64,000 nt of DNA. Origin: Ziziphus jujuba (lineage: Eukaryota > Streptophyta > Magnoliopsida > Rosales > Rhamnaceae). Positions 11,962 to 22,506 of the stretch are shown piece by piece (the stretch's first letter is position 1; every line of letters begins with the position of its first letter). Under the pieces are notes generated by a model, which saw nothing but the letters and a program-made list of their open reading frames with translations, was not told where the DNA came from and made no database searches. The translations under genes and the position numbers were made by a program. Location: positions 16,667,001-16,731,000 of the forward strand of contig NC_083383.1 in assembly GCF_031755915.1 (NCBI RefSeq), written 5' to 3'.

Positions 11962-12235
11962 TTCCTTAATGCTTCAATTAGGCACACAAAGTTGACTTTC
12001 TTGACACAAATACCCCTCGAAGACATAGAATTTATTATAGCCATGTCTAGTGCAATTTCTATACATTTCACCAAAGTCACTATCATACTCATAAATTTCT
12101 TCTAGTTGTTCAAAACCAAGCAATTTATCATTTAAGGTTGAAAACAATACATACCTTTAGGATAAAGCATCGGCTACTGCATTTTCCTTACTTTTCTTGT
12201 AGTGGATGACATAAGGAAAAGTCTCAATGAATTCA
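11962..12235 (-). pseudogene. RNase H-integrase connection, distal side of the copia insertion
   Basis: The - strand reads from '[18 protein letters not shown]' toward the integrase. This is the usual end of the gypsy RNase H region and joins the sequence at 18426 once the copia element and one ATTCA copy are removed. Confidence 0.8.
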
Positions 12236-13273
12236 TGTTGAAGTGTGGCAATTTTGCCACTTGATGGTGCATGTCACCGGCTAGCATGCACACCTTGGTA
12301 TCAAATCCTTTCCTTTTATGAGTTTATATTTTTTTTGTATGTTTTTAATTTATGCAAGGTATATTTTGATAATGTTTTGTGCCTAAGTTATGTATGCAAA
12401 AGTATAGGCAAAATTATGCATAAAAGAGTAGGAATGTTATGCTTGAAATGCCTATGGTGCTGGATTCATAATTTCCAGCAACATAGTTCCACTATTTATC
12501 TTCTATCTCAGGTTGAAAATGGGGTTTTGGGCTGAAATTTAGAGGGATGTCTACAGACATATATAGAAGACTATGGTTCAAATTTCAGGTCCAAATGACA
12601 TGGGAAAGTCCATTTTCTATTCCAAACAGATTGCTGTATCTGATGGGCCCAGTATGCAGAGTATGGGTCAGCTTTGGAGCTGTTTGGCCCATGATCCGGT
12701 TCCAGAACTTTCCTAGCTCTTGGAACAATATTTATTGATGACCAAGGATGCTTCAAACCAAGTTTCATAAGCAGATACAAAGGGGAACTAAGTAGGTGAA
12801 GCTAGTTTGGTTGTTTACCCAAACTAGTTAAACAATAGGAACTTAGTTCAAAACCATGTGCCACTTTTTACTATATTTGGAATAGACATGTTGCAGCTGG
12901 TTTTTGACTCTTTTGTGTATGAAAAGTTAGGTGTTGACCATTTTACTTTTTAAATTTCAAATACTTTACTCATTCTGTAAGCTCACATGCTTGGTATGTG
13001 TGAACTAGTTGTAATTTCAAGCTTATATTGTAAAATGAATGAAATGGCTACACATCCAAGCCTTATTTTCAAAAAGCCAATGTGTTCCTCTTCTTCTTAT
13101 CTCTTCTTCAACACCTTAGAACACTCTAGGAACCCTAAAAACCAGAAAACACCATAACCAAAACCTAAAAACACAACTCACACACAACCATTCCCAAGAG
13201 CATCACCAAAAGCTTGCTTGTTGCTAACACTTCAAGCTAGCTTGCTCTTGGTCATAACCTTCTCACCCCAACA
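12236..13273 (+). repeat. Copia 5' LTR, 1038 bp
   Basis: Differs from the 3' LTR at roughly 18 positions counted by eye (about 1.7%). It contains a long, weakly coding-looking stretch around 12245-12535 that is not a gene because it recurs in every LTR copy. Confidence 0.95.
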
Positions 13274-13276
13274 AAG

Positions 13277-13288
13277 TGGTATCAGAGC
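13277..13288 (+). other. Copia primer-binding site
   Basis: TGGTATCAGAGC, three bases after the LTR end; complementary to initiator Met tRNA. Confidence 0.95.
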
Positions 13289-13408
13289 AAGGCATATTTT
13301 TTGTGAGATTTGTGAGGTTTTTGGGCTGGTTCGTTCCTTGAGAGTGAAGAGATACTTGAAATCACAAATATATTTTCATATTCCTTCATACTAGAAAGCA
13401 ACATTCAC

Positions 13409-14570
13409 ATGGCTTGTTCAAGTTTTTCAACTCCTTCTCCTCCTATCTTCAATGGGGAGAACTACAACATTTGGAGTATCAAGATGCAAGCCTAGTTGAA
13501 GGCTTATGGTCTTTGGGAGGTCACCATAAATCCCCAAGAACCCGAGCCTTTGAGACAAGGGGCAACGGTCAACCAAATCAAGCACCATGAGGAGGAATTG
13601 GCTAAAGGTTTCAAGGCTCTCACCGCCATTCATTCTTGTATTAGTGATACCATTTTCACAAGGATAATGGCATGTGAGAGTGCCAAAGAAGCTTGGGATA
13701 AACTTCAAGATGAGTTCCAAGGGAGTGCAAGGACAAGGCAAATGCAAATCCTTAACCTAAGGAGGGAGTTTGAGACTATCAAGATGAAAGACAAAGAACG
13801 GTTAAGGAGTTCACCACAAGGCTTCTTAATGTGGTAAATCAAATTAGGGTGCTAGGTGAAAGATTAAGTGACCAAAGGATTGTGGGAAGGTGTTGGTCTC
13901 CTTGCCCGAGAGGTTTGAAGCTAAGATATCTTCATTGGAGGAGTCAAGGAACCTAAATGAAATTTCCTTGACCGAGTTGGTGAATGCCTTGTAAGCTACG
14001 GAGCAAAGGAGGAGGATTAGACATGAAGAATCAATGGAGGCTGTATTTGTGTCTAAACAACATCAAAAGACACAAAATCAAAAGAAGAACAAGCTTAAGG
14101 TCATAAAGGAGAAAGGTGAAACTAGCAAACCCGAGAGGAAGTCCTATGAACCTTGTCACCATTGCAAGAAGAAAGGTCATCATCCAAGAAGGCGTTGGTG
14201 GAGGCCGGATGCATTTTGCCATAAATGCCAACAAAAGGGTCATGTGGAGAGAGTATGCAAGGCTAACAAGAAAGATAAGCAACAAGCAAATGTTGCTAAA
14301 GATAATGCAAGTGATAGTGAATCCGAAGAGTTGTTTGTTGCTACTTGTTTTAGTAGCATCAAGAATGATGAAGGATGGATCATTGATAGTGGAGCAACAC
14401 ACCATATGTCTCACAAGCATGAGTGGTTCACAAACTTGGATAGGAGCAGCCACAACAAAGTCAAAATTGGAAATGGAGCCTTGATGGAAGTGAAAGGCAA
14501 AGGAGATGTGGTGATACACACCACCAAAGGTATCAAAACTATCCATGATGTTCTCTATGTACCTTCTTTT
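13409..14570 (+). pseudogene. Copia gag and protease, broken
   Basis: An ATG at 13409 opens the gag frame ('FNGENYNIWSIKMQA'). An in-frame TAG lies at 13493, frameshifts at about 13797 and 13886, and a TAA at 13992. Readable parts include the UBN2-type gag core (13496-13800), two clustered Cys/His units near 14150-14270 (the second is a clean CCHC knuckle, C-x2-C-x4-H-x4-C), and the protease block 'GWIIDSGATHHMS' with catalytic D-S-G at about 14385. A further frameshift near 14560-14575 separates protease from the pre-integrase domain. The role is capsid, RNA binding and polyprotein cleavage. Confidence 0.9.
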
Positions 14571-14576
14571 ATGTGA

Positions 14577-15033
14577 GAACTTACTTAGTGTAGGTCAAAT
14601 GCTTGAGAACAAATATGCATTACACTTCTCAAACATGACATGCACTATAGTTGATCCACATGGAAATGAATTAATGTGTGTTGGAATGAAGAACAAGAAT
14701 TTTAGGTTGAATATGGATGAAAATGGTGCATCGGTTGCATTGAACACCAAAGTTGAGAACACCTCTCAACTTTGGCATAAAAGACTAGGCCATGCTAGCT
14801 TTAAGTCATTGGTAGGCACACATGAACTTGTTAGAGACATGCCATTGGTGGAGAAGCAAGAACATGTGTGTGAAGTGTGTCAAAAAGGAAAGCATACTAG
14901 GCTAGCATTTCAATCTTGTTCTTGGAGATCAAAGGAGAAGCTAGGACTTATACATTCGGATATTTGTGGTCCTATGAGTGTTCCATCCTTAAATGGCAGC
15001 AAGTATTTCATAACTTTCATTGATGATTACTAA
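14577..15033 (+). pseudogene. Copia GAG-pre-integrase and start of integrase
   Basis: Encodes the zinc-binding pre-integrase region ('LWHKRLGHASFKSL' followed by 'CEVCQKGKHTR', the HHCC motif) and the first catalytic Asp segment ('IHSDICGPM') through 'YFITFIDDY'. A TAA codon at 15031-15033 interrupts the very conserved FIDDYSR block. The frame continues without shift at 15037, so this is one point lesion. Confidence 0.9.
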
Positions 15034-15036
15034 AGA

Positions 15037-17394
15037 ATGTGTTGGGTGTATTTCCTTGAAAGAAAATCACAAGCTTTGGAGAAGTTTGTAGAATTTATGA
15101 AGTTAGTGCAAAATCAATCCGGTTGCACTATAAAGGTGTTAAGGACGGACAATGGTGGGGAATACACAAGTGAGGCTTTCAAACAACTTTGTAAGGATCA
15201 TGGTATAGTTCATCAATTCACTACACCATACACACCACAACAAAATGGTGTATGTGAAAGGAAAAACCGTACCATCATGGAGATGGCTAGATGTTTGTTG
15301 TTTGAAAGTGGCTTGCCAAAGAAGTTTTGGGCCGAAGGAGTTAATACATCCATCTACATCCAAAATAGGCTTTACTCCAAGTCTTTGAGGAGTAAAACCC
15401 CATTTGAGCTTTGGTTTGGATATAAGCCTTCTCTTGATCATCTAAGGGTATTTGGAAGCATTTGTTACATCCTAGTACCACAAGAGAAGAGAGGAAAGCT
15501 TGATGAAAGGTCACAAGTTGGTGTCTTGGTTGGCTATAGTGATGTGACCAAGGGATATAGAGTGTATAACTTGGAAACCAAGAAACTTGTGATAAGTAGA
15601 GATGTGAAAGTTGATGAGGAAGCTAAATGGGTTTGTGGTAAGGAGGAGTTGGCTAGCATGGATGAAGACAATCGGCTTGAAGCTCATGATAACGATGAGG
15701 AACAAGGAAATGATGAAGGTGCTGCCCATGATGATGAAAATAATGAGAATGAGCTAGAAATCTCCATAGGGGCTGATTTGGAGATTGGTGATGGTGTGAG
15801 AGGCACAAGACCTCTTAATGAGATTTATGAAAGGTGTAATGTGTCATTGAGTGATCCAATCAATGTCCATGAGGCTATGGTAAGAAAAGAGTGGAGACAA
15901 GCCATGCAAGATGAAATCAATGTGATAAACAAGAATGACACTTGGAGCTTGGTAACAAAACCGAAGGAAAAGAATGTTATTGGGGTGAAGTGGATCTTTA
16001 GGAGCAAGTACAATCCGGATGGGTCCATAAATAAGCACAAGGCAAGGCTTGTTGTCAAAGGATATGCACAACAAGCCGGTGTGGATTATGGAGAGACTTT
16101 TGCACCGGTTGCAAGGATGGAAACCATAAGACTTCTTCTTGCAATTTCAGCACAAAAGTCTTGGAAAGTATATCACCTTGATGTGAAGTCAGCCTTCTTG
16201 AATGGAATATTGAAGGAGGAGGTCTATGTTGTGCAACCCGAAGGTTTTGTGAAGAAAGGAAGTGAAGAAAAGGTATACAAGCTACACAAGGCCTTGTATG
16301 GCCTTAAACAAGCTCCTAGGGCATGGTATGCCAAGATAGATGGTTTTTTGACAAAGCATGGATTTAGGAGGAGTCCTAATGAGCCTACATTGTATATTAG
16401 GACTCATGGTTGCATGGTGTTGGTGTCTCTTTATGTTGATGACCTTCTAGTGACCGGTGGTAATGAGAAAGAAGTGAGCAATTTCAAAAGTGAGCTAGAA
16501 TTGAACTTTGAGATGTCTAGCCTTGGAGAGATGAAATACTTTCTTGGAATTGAAGTTGTCCAATCATCCAAGGGCATCTTCATATCTCAAGAAAGCTATG
16601 TGAAGGAGTTGCTCAAGAAGTTTGACATGGAAGATTGTAATAGCGTTGCCACACCTATGAATGAAGGCACCAAGTTGGTGAAGGATGATGATTCTCCAAA
16701 GGTAAATCCTTCCATCTATAGAAGTTTAATTGGTAGCCTTTTATATGTATGCTCTACTAGACCGGATATCATGTTTAGTGTGGCTGTTTTGTCAAGATTT
16801 ATGCATATTCCATCACAAAATCATCTTAGTTGTGCAAAAAGAATCCTAAGGTATTTGAAAGGTACTAGTGATTTTGGTATATGGTACAAGGATGGCATGA
16901 ATGAAGCTTTGCTTGGTTATAGTGATAGTGATTGGGCTGGTTCTTTGGATGATAGCAAGAGCACATCGGGCTACATTTACACTCTTGGAAATGGTCCTTT
17001 CTCATGGAATTCCAAGAAGCAACAAACCGTTGCACAAAGCACTGCGGAAGCCGAGTATATTGCTTGCTCAAGTTGTGCTAATCAAGGTGTTTGGCTTAGG
17101 AAATTATTGGAGGACTTGAGCTTGAAGCAAGAGGAAGCCACGGTAATATTGTGTGACAATACTTCAGCAATAGCAATTGCACAAAATCCAGTCCAACATG
17201 GGAGGACCAAGCATATACCGGTCAAGTATCATTCCTTAAGGGAATTTGAAGCAAGTGGTGAAGTGAAGTTGGAGTATGTGACTTCCGAGGAGAACTTGGC
17301 GGATATCTTCACCAAGCCATTGGGAAAGAAGAGATTTGAGATATTGAGAGGACTTCTCAACGTCTCATACAAAATTGCCAAGGAGGAGTGTTGA
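15037..17394 (+). CDS. Copia Pol: integrase core, reverse transcriptase, RNase H (785 codons open)
   Basis: This long open frame is the C-terminal two thirds of copia Pol. Residues about 1-110 carry the rest of the DDE integrase ('[10 protein letters not shown]' with the second Asp, '[15 protein letters not shown]' with the Glu). Residues about 280-530 are RT_2 ('[13 protein letters not shown]', '[11 protein letters not shown]', '[12 protein letters not shown]', and the catalytic 'LYVDDLL'). Residues about 620-770 are RNase H ('[19 protein letters not shown]', 'AEAEYIA', 'DNTSAIAIA', '[10 protein letters not shown]', and the terminal 'LADIFTKPL'). The listed Met is only the first after the upstream TAA; the native product would be longer and start in gag. 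The TGA stop overlaps the first bases of the 3' LTR (TGTTGA). All RT and RNase H catalytic residues appear present, but the upstream lesions block expression as a polyprotein. Confidence 0.93.
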   Translation: MCWVYFLERKSQALEKFVEFMKLVQNQSGCTIKVLRTDNGGEYTSEAFKQLCKDHGIVHQFTTPYTPQQNGVCERKNRTIMEMARCLLFESGLPKKFWAEGVNTSIYIQNRLYSKSLRSKTPFELWFGYKPSLDHLRVFGSICYILVPQEKRGKLDERSQVGVLVGYSDVTKGYRVYNLETKKLVISRDVKVDEEAKWVCGKEELASMDEDNRLEAHDNDEEQGNDEGAAHDDENNENELEISIGADLEIGDGVRGTRPLNEIYERCNVSLSDPINVHEAMVRKEWRQAMQDEINVINKNDTWSLVTKPKEKNVIGVKWIFRSKYNPDGSINKHKARLVVKGYAQQAGVDYGETFAPVARMETIRLLLAISAQKSWKVYHLDVKSAFLNGILKEEVYVVQPEGFVKKGSEEKVYKLHKALYGLKQAPRAWYAKIDGFLTKHGFRRSPNEPTLYIRTHGCMVLVSLYVDDLLVTGGNEKEVSNFKSELELNFEMSSLGEMKYFLGIEVVQSSKGIFISQESYVKELLKKFDMEDCNSVATPMNEGTKLVKDDDSPKVNPSIYRSLIGSLLYVCSTRPDIMFSVAVLSRFMHIPSQNHLSCAKRILRYLKGTSDFGIWYKDGMNEALLGYSDSDWAGSLDDSKSTSGYIYTLGNGPFSWNSKKQQTVAQSTAEAEYIACSSCANQGVWLRKLLEDLSLKQEEATVILCDNTSAIAIAQNPVQHGRTKHIPVKYHSLREFEASGEVKLEYVTSEENLADIFTKPLGKKRFEILRGLLNVSYKIAKEEC

Positions 17395-18425
17395 AGTGTG
17401 GCAATTTTGCCACTTGATGGTGCATGTCACCAGCTAGCATGCACACCTTGGTATCAAATCCTTTCCTTTTATGAGTTTATATTATTTTGTATGTTTTTAA
17501 TTTATGCAAGGTATCTTTTGATAATGTTTTGTGCCTAAGTTATGTATGCAAAAGTATAGGCAAAATTATGCACAAAAGAGTAGGAATGTTATGCTTGAAA
17601 TGCCTATGGTGCTGGATTCATAATTTCCAGCAACATAGTTCCACTATTTATCTTATATCTCAGGTTGCAAATGGATTTTTGGGCTGAAATTTTTAGGGAT
17701 GTCTACAGGCATATATAGAAGACTATGGTTCAAATTTCAGGTCCAAATGACATGGGAAAGTCTATTTTCTATTCCAAACAGATTGCTGTATCTGATGGGC
17801 CCAGTATGCAGAGTATGAGTCAGCTTTGGAGCTGTTTGGCCCATGATCCGGTTCCAGAACTTTCCTAGCTCTTGGAACAATATTTATTGATGACCAAGGA
17901 TGCTTCAAACCAAGTTTCATAAGCAGATACAAAGGGGAACTAAGTAGGTGAAGCTAGTTTGGTTGTTTACCCAAACTAGTTAAACAATAGGAACTTAGTT
18001 CAAAACCATGTGCCACTTTTTACTATATTTGGAATAGGCATGTTGCAGCTGGTTTTTAAATCTTTTGTGTATGAAAAGTTAGGTGTTGACCATTTTACTT
18101 TTTAAATTTCAAATACTTTACTCATTTTGTAAGCTCACATGCTTGGTATGTGTGAACTAGTTGTAATTTCAAGCTTATATTGTAAAATGAATGAAATGGC
18201 TACACATCCAAGCCTTATTTTCAAAAAGCCAACGTGTTCCTCTTCTTCTTATCTCTTCTTCAACACCTTAGAACACTCTAGGAACCCTAAAAACCAGAAA
18301 ACACCATAACCAAAACCTAAAAACACAACTCACACACAACCATTCCCAAGAGCATCACCAAAAGCTTGCTTGTTGCTAACACTTCAAGCTAGCTTACTCT
18401 TGGTCATAACCTTCTCACCCCAACA
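17389..18425 (+). repeat. Copia 3' LTR, 1037 bp
   Basis: TGTTG...CAACA, followed immediately by the target duplication ATTCA. Confidence 0.95.
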
Positions 18426-18431
18426 ATTCAA

Positions 18432-18876
18432 TCCACCTTCCATGCCTTTGGTTAAGCTTTCATTGGCCTTTGATGTGCTTCAAAGATTCATGATCCATAT
18501 GAATCACAAATTCATTCGGCATCAAGTAATGTTGCCATGTCTCCAAAGCTCGAATTAAGGCATATATCTCTTTGTCATAGGTTGGATACTTCAATGCCGC
18601 TCCATTCAACTTCTCACTCAAGTATGCTATAGGTCTTCCTTCTTGCATCAATATACCTCCAATACCTACCCCTAAAGCATCACATTCAATTTCAAAAGTT
18701 TTAGAAAAATTTTGTAAAACCAATAAAGGAGCATTAGTTAATTTTTCTTTGAACAAATTAAAAGACTTCTTTTGTGCTTCTTTCCATTGGAATCCTACAT
18801 TCTTCTTGACAATTTCAATCAAAGGTGCTGTAATGGTGCTAAAATCTTTGGCAAATCTCCTATTAAAACTAGCCAA
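18432..18876 (-). pseudogene. Gypsy RNase H remnant
   Basis: The - strand frame from 18876 carries '[16 protein letters not shown]', '[16 protein letters not shown]' (with the first RNase H Asp in the ECDA/ECDxS position), '[12 protein letters not shown]', '[16 protein letters not shown]' and '[13 protein letters not shown]'. It is truncated at its C-terminal end by a stop just before the copia insertion; the continuation lies at 12235 downward. Confidence 0.85.
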
Positions 18877-19098
18877 ACCATGAAAACTCCTTACCTAGGT
18901 AATGGATGTAGTTTTTGGCCAATCTTTAATTGCTTTGACCTTAGATTGGTCAGCTTTAATTCCTGCAGCACTTACAACAAATCCTAAAAATACAAGCTCA
19001 TTTTGGCAAAAATCACACTTTTTAATGTTATCATACAATTTTTCCTTCCTAAGTACTTCTAAAATTAACCTAAGATGTCCTACATAATCATCTAGATT

Positions 19099-19620
19099 TT
19101 AGCTATATACAAGAATATCATCAAAGTAAACAACCACAAAATTTTCAATGAATGGATGCATGACATGATTCATAAGCCTCATGAAAGTGCTAGGTGCATT
19201 AGTTAAACCAAAAGACATTACTAACCACTCATACAAACCATATTTAGTCTTAAATGTGGTTTTCCACTCATCTCCCTCTTTTATTCTAATTTGATGATAC
19301 TCCCTCCTAAGATCAATCTTCGAAAACATGTATGCACCATATAATTCATTAAGCATATCATTTAATCTAGGAATAGGATGCCTATACTTAATGGTAATAT
19401 TATTAATGGACCTACAATTTACACACATGCGCCAAGAACCATCTTTCTTAGGTACTAATAGAACAGGGACAATGCATGGACTCATGCTCTCTCTAATGTA
19501 TCATTTTTCAGGAAATTCACTTACTTGGCTTTAAAGTTCCTTTGTCTTCTTGGGATTACTTCTATACGCAGGCCTATTAGGATTTGCAGCTCCAGGAATA
19601 AAATCTATTTGATGCTTGAT
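19099..19620 (-). pseudogene. Gypsy reverse transcriptase remnant
   Basis: The - strand frame at 19485-19099 shows '[17 protein letters not shown]', '[12 protein letters not shown]', '[15 protein letters not shown]', '[15 protein letters not shown]' and the catalytic box '[11 protein letters not shown]'. The second palm Asp is preserved (KIDLR). Upstream (19486-19620) the N-terminal RT linker is readable but contains stops; downstream a stop separates it from RNase H. About 130 residues of continuous RT remain, roughly half of the domain. Confidence 0.9.
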
Positions 19621-19746
19621 CCCTCAAATAGGTGGTAATCCACTAAGAATCTCCTCCGAAAAGACATCATCAAATTCCTGTAAAAAAGAAGATATAAAAC
19701 TCAGCAATACAAGATCTTCAAAGTTAACTAGATGATTTAAATAAGC

Positions 19747-20049
19747 TTATTTATAAATCATGACCAGCATAGGCTTATCACTCAAAAATGCCTTTTTAAC
19801 TTCACCTTGGCTAAGATAATTTTTTTTCTTTTTCTTCCCTTTCCTCTCTTTCTCACTCTCGAATTTCTCTTTCTTTTTATCACTATCGGTTTTCTCTTTC
19901 TTTTTCTTTTTCTTCTCTCTCTCCAGTTTAGAAAACTTACCTTGGTGCTGTAGCTCGGCCTTGCTCTCTTGAATACTAGTTGAAGTCATGGTTGGCATGC
20001 TTGACTTCTTCCTTTGCTGTTCAACCTCCCTCATTTGTTGCATTTGCAA
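19747..20049 (-). pseudogene. Lys/Glu-rich linker between gypsy protease and RT
   Basis: An open - strand frame of 100 codons dominated by Lys and Glu, ending in 'LVMIYK'. The same linker is present in the + strand relative at 45.65-46.0 kb and ends in the same motif, so it is a real part of this family's Pol. Function unknown. Confidence 0.8.
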
Positions 20050-20130
20050 TTGATCTCTAAATATTTCTTTTTATGTCAACGGCTTAAGCTTAATTTTCTT
20101 TCCTTTATATCGGAATACAATAGCATTTTC

Positions 20131-20484
20131 TCAACTATAATGTATGGTATCCTTATCAAATTGCCATGGTCTTCCCAACAAAATATGACCAACTTTCATA
20201 GGTACAACATCACACAAAACCACATCCACATAATCATCAATACTAAACTTTACCTTGGATTGTTTATTTACTTTCATCTTACCACTATGATGAACCCATT
20301 GAAGCCTATATGGTTCAGGATGTTTGATTGTTATTAAACCTAATTTCTGCACCATAACATTACTAATAACATTGGCACAACTTCCACTATTAATAATCAT
20401 ACCACAAATATTACCTTGAATGTCACAACTAGTATGGAAGATGTTTTCCCTTTGCACTTGATCTTCATATTTATACACGGTCAA
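20131..20484 (-). pseudogene. Gypsy retropepsin-like protease remnant
   Basis: The frame carries 'GMIINSGSCANVIS', in which the catalytic D-S-G reads N-S-G, and 'VGHILLGRPWQFDKDTIH', the conserved post-catalytic block. The + strand relative at 45.3 kb has D-S-G at the same place, so the Asp-to-Asn change here is probably decay. Confidence 0.85.
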
Positions 20485-20589
20485 AACCCTTCATGCCACC
20501 AAGCTTAGCTCAGCCCTTAGAGCTTTTTGGGTCTCAGGTTCACCTTCTTCTTCACCTTGGGACTCGGATTTTTCATGCTTAATTTCAGC

Positions 20590-21790
20590 TTTAGCTTTAT
20601 CACTATCGGACTCTAACTCTCCATTGTCCTTCAGCACCATAATTCTTCTATTTGGGCATTGGTTCGCAACATGTCATCGGCCTTAACATTTAAAATACAT
20701 AATATCACGAGTTCTAGATGCTTTAAAATCAAACTTACCACTAGATTTTGGTGTTTGTGTGGATTCGGCCAAATTGCCTCTCCTTGGCTGGTTGAAGCTT
20801 CCTTCCTCCAATTTCGTTTTTGGCTTTGATTCGAAGGTGGGATTGCTTCTCCAAATACTTGAGCTTGACCTCCAGCCATTTGAAATACCTCCAAACCGTA
20901 AGCTATGACCCCTCCTTTTGAGTTGGTTCTCAATTTTGATGGCCATATGTAGCATCTCTTCCAACTCCACATATTGTTGTAATTTCACTTAGGTAGCAAT
21001 CTCTTAGTTTAAGCCTCCAAAAAACCTAGCCATTGTTGCCTCTCGACCCTCATTCATGCTCAATCTCATAATAAGTATCTCCATCTCCTTGCAATAGTCA
21101 TCCACTGTCCTACTTCCTTGCGGTAAAGATTGTAACATTTGATGAAACAACATATGGTAATGGCTTGGTACAAACCTTTTCCTCATGGCTCCTTTCATTT
21201 GTCTCTAAGTGGTTATTAATTCATCACTAACTCTCCTTCGGGTATTTTACTCATTGCTCCACCATTATAATACATAATGTCCAAATTCCAAGGCGACCAA
21301 CTTAACCTTTTTACCATCCAAATAATTATGACAATCGAAGATCATCTCCATTCATTCTTTCCATTCTAAGTAAGCCTTCGGATCACTCTTATCTAAAATG
21401 GTGGTATGTTGACTTTAATATTTATGAGGTCATCATCTTTTTCTGGGGCTTGCCTTCCACAGTCTTGCCTTCCTTGGAGTGCAAATATATCTTCGTGCTC
21501 TTCCTCAAGGCTATCTCCAAAATCACCTCTTCTAACTTCTTTCCTAAAACGTCTGCTGCCTGCTCGACCTCAACCTCCGCCTCCATGTAACTCTATCCTT
21601 GGGTTTGGTCCTCTTAGGAATTTTTCAAATTTGTCCATTCTTTGATCTAGTTAATCAAAGTGAGCATTCATCATTTGCAATTCCCCTAAAACTACTTACA
21701 TGTCAGTAGGTGAGGATGAACTCCCGGATACTTTAGATTCTCCTTTGTACCCACCCTTATTGAATCACCTCCTCATTTAATCCTTGAATT
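20590..21790 (-). pseudogene. Gypsy gag with zinc-knuckle region, broken
   Basis: On the - strand, pieces at 21198-21004 ('KGAMRKRFVPSHYHMLFHQM', 'MARFFGGLN') and 20988-20683 ('YVELEEMLHMAIKIENQLKR') are the gag core; 'IMYFKC' near 20685 starts the CCHC knuckle. The N-terminal part (21.4-21.8 kb) is out of frame. Homologous to gag at 7.66-8.83 kb and 43.96-45.13 kb. Confidence 0.8.
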
Positions 21791-21799
21791 TGTCATCTT

Positions 21800-22506
21800 A
21801 CCTCACGTGTATCACTAAAACAAGGTCTCGTTCACTCGTGTTTACACATTAGTTTTGGCTTTTGATCCTCTTTTAAGCTCACACTCTCTTTCCTTTTTTT
21901 CACTCAAAAGAATGTCTCAAAGTTCTTTTAAAACACACCTAAAATAGCAACTAGATCACAAGTATGTCCTAATTAAATTTATCAATAAAACAACAACAAA
22001 AGCAAGCAAATACCTAGTGAATTTTGAATACCTAATTCTCAGCTTTTCTAACCGAAAGAAGGAAAAACAACAAGCAATTTTGTTTTAATAAAAGAAGAGA
22101 CCAGAATATTATGAGTCTAAAAATTCAAGGATAAAATTTAGAAAAAAGGATTCAATCAAATACCAAGAACAAAATTCGAATAAAGTATGAGATAATTGTT
22201 GGTTGTAGTTCTCCTAATTTATGTCTACATCTCAAATCCTTAAACCAATTTCAATCCAATCAATTAACACCAATATTCTAATATCCAGCAACCATTATTG
22301 AATGAATAACAGCAACTCCAGCAAACACAATTGAATTTCCTAATCTAAATCAAATTCAAATTTTCAACCCCTCTAAACTGGCCTTTTTTTTTTTTTTTTT
22401 GAACTTTAGCCTTTTCCTTTTTTTTTTCCATCACAAATCACAATAATATCAACACAAACTCCAACAGCTCAATCACCACAAAAATCACAAATTTCAATGC
22501 CAAATA
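21800..22506 (-). other. Gypsy 5' leader, truncated at 22506
   Basis: Parallels 8.88-9.56 kb base for base, with indels, up to 'TTTCAATGCCAAA'. There the similarity stops abruptly and unrelated Tat-like sequence begins. The 5' LTR and primer site of this internal region are therefore missing. Confidence 0.75.

Larger units (their letters stand above)
12236..18425 (+). mobile_element. Ty1/copia LTR retrotransposon, 6190 bp, nested in gypsy pol
   Basis: LTRs at 12236-13273 and 17389-18425 begin TGTTG and end CAACA and are nearly identical. The 5-bp target duplication ATTCA sits at 12231-12235 and 18426-18430. Inside are a Met-tRNA primer site, gag, protease, integrase, RT and RNase H in the copia order. 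The host gypsy reading frame is restored when the element is removed, so this is the younger insertion. Coding lesions (two nonsense codons and two shifts in gag, one shift after protease, one nonsense codon in integrase) make this copy non-autonomous. Confidence 0.97.
7448..22506 (-). mobile_element. Ty3/gypsy composite (two internal regions sharing one LTR), host of a copia insertion
   Basis: Read on the - strand from 22.5 kb downward: leader, gag with zinc knuckle, protease, charged linker, RT, RNase H, [copia insertion 12236-18425], integrase, polypurine tract, full LTR (10454-9772), primer-binding site, second leader and gag, then directly the last about 215 bp of an LTR (7661-7448). The order PR-RT-RH-IN is the gypsy order. 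The first internal region lacks its own 5' LTR (it breaks at about 22506), and the second lacks everything from the zinc knuckle to U3. All coding regions carry stops. The family is the same as the + strand composite at 41.7-47.5 kb. Confidence 0.85.

Noticed and set aside
12245..12738. Open frames of 60-96 codons in the copia 5' LTR
   Set aside because: The same frames recur in the 3' LTR and, reversed, in the solo LTR at 40 kb; they are LTR sequence, not genes.
14031..14546. 171-codon open frame on the - strand opposite copia gag
   Set aside because: Exact shadow of the zinc-knuckle/protease coding strand; hydrophobic composition is a by-product of the Lys-rich sense strand.
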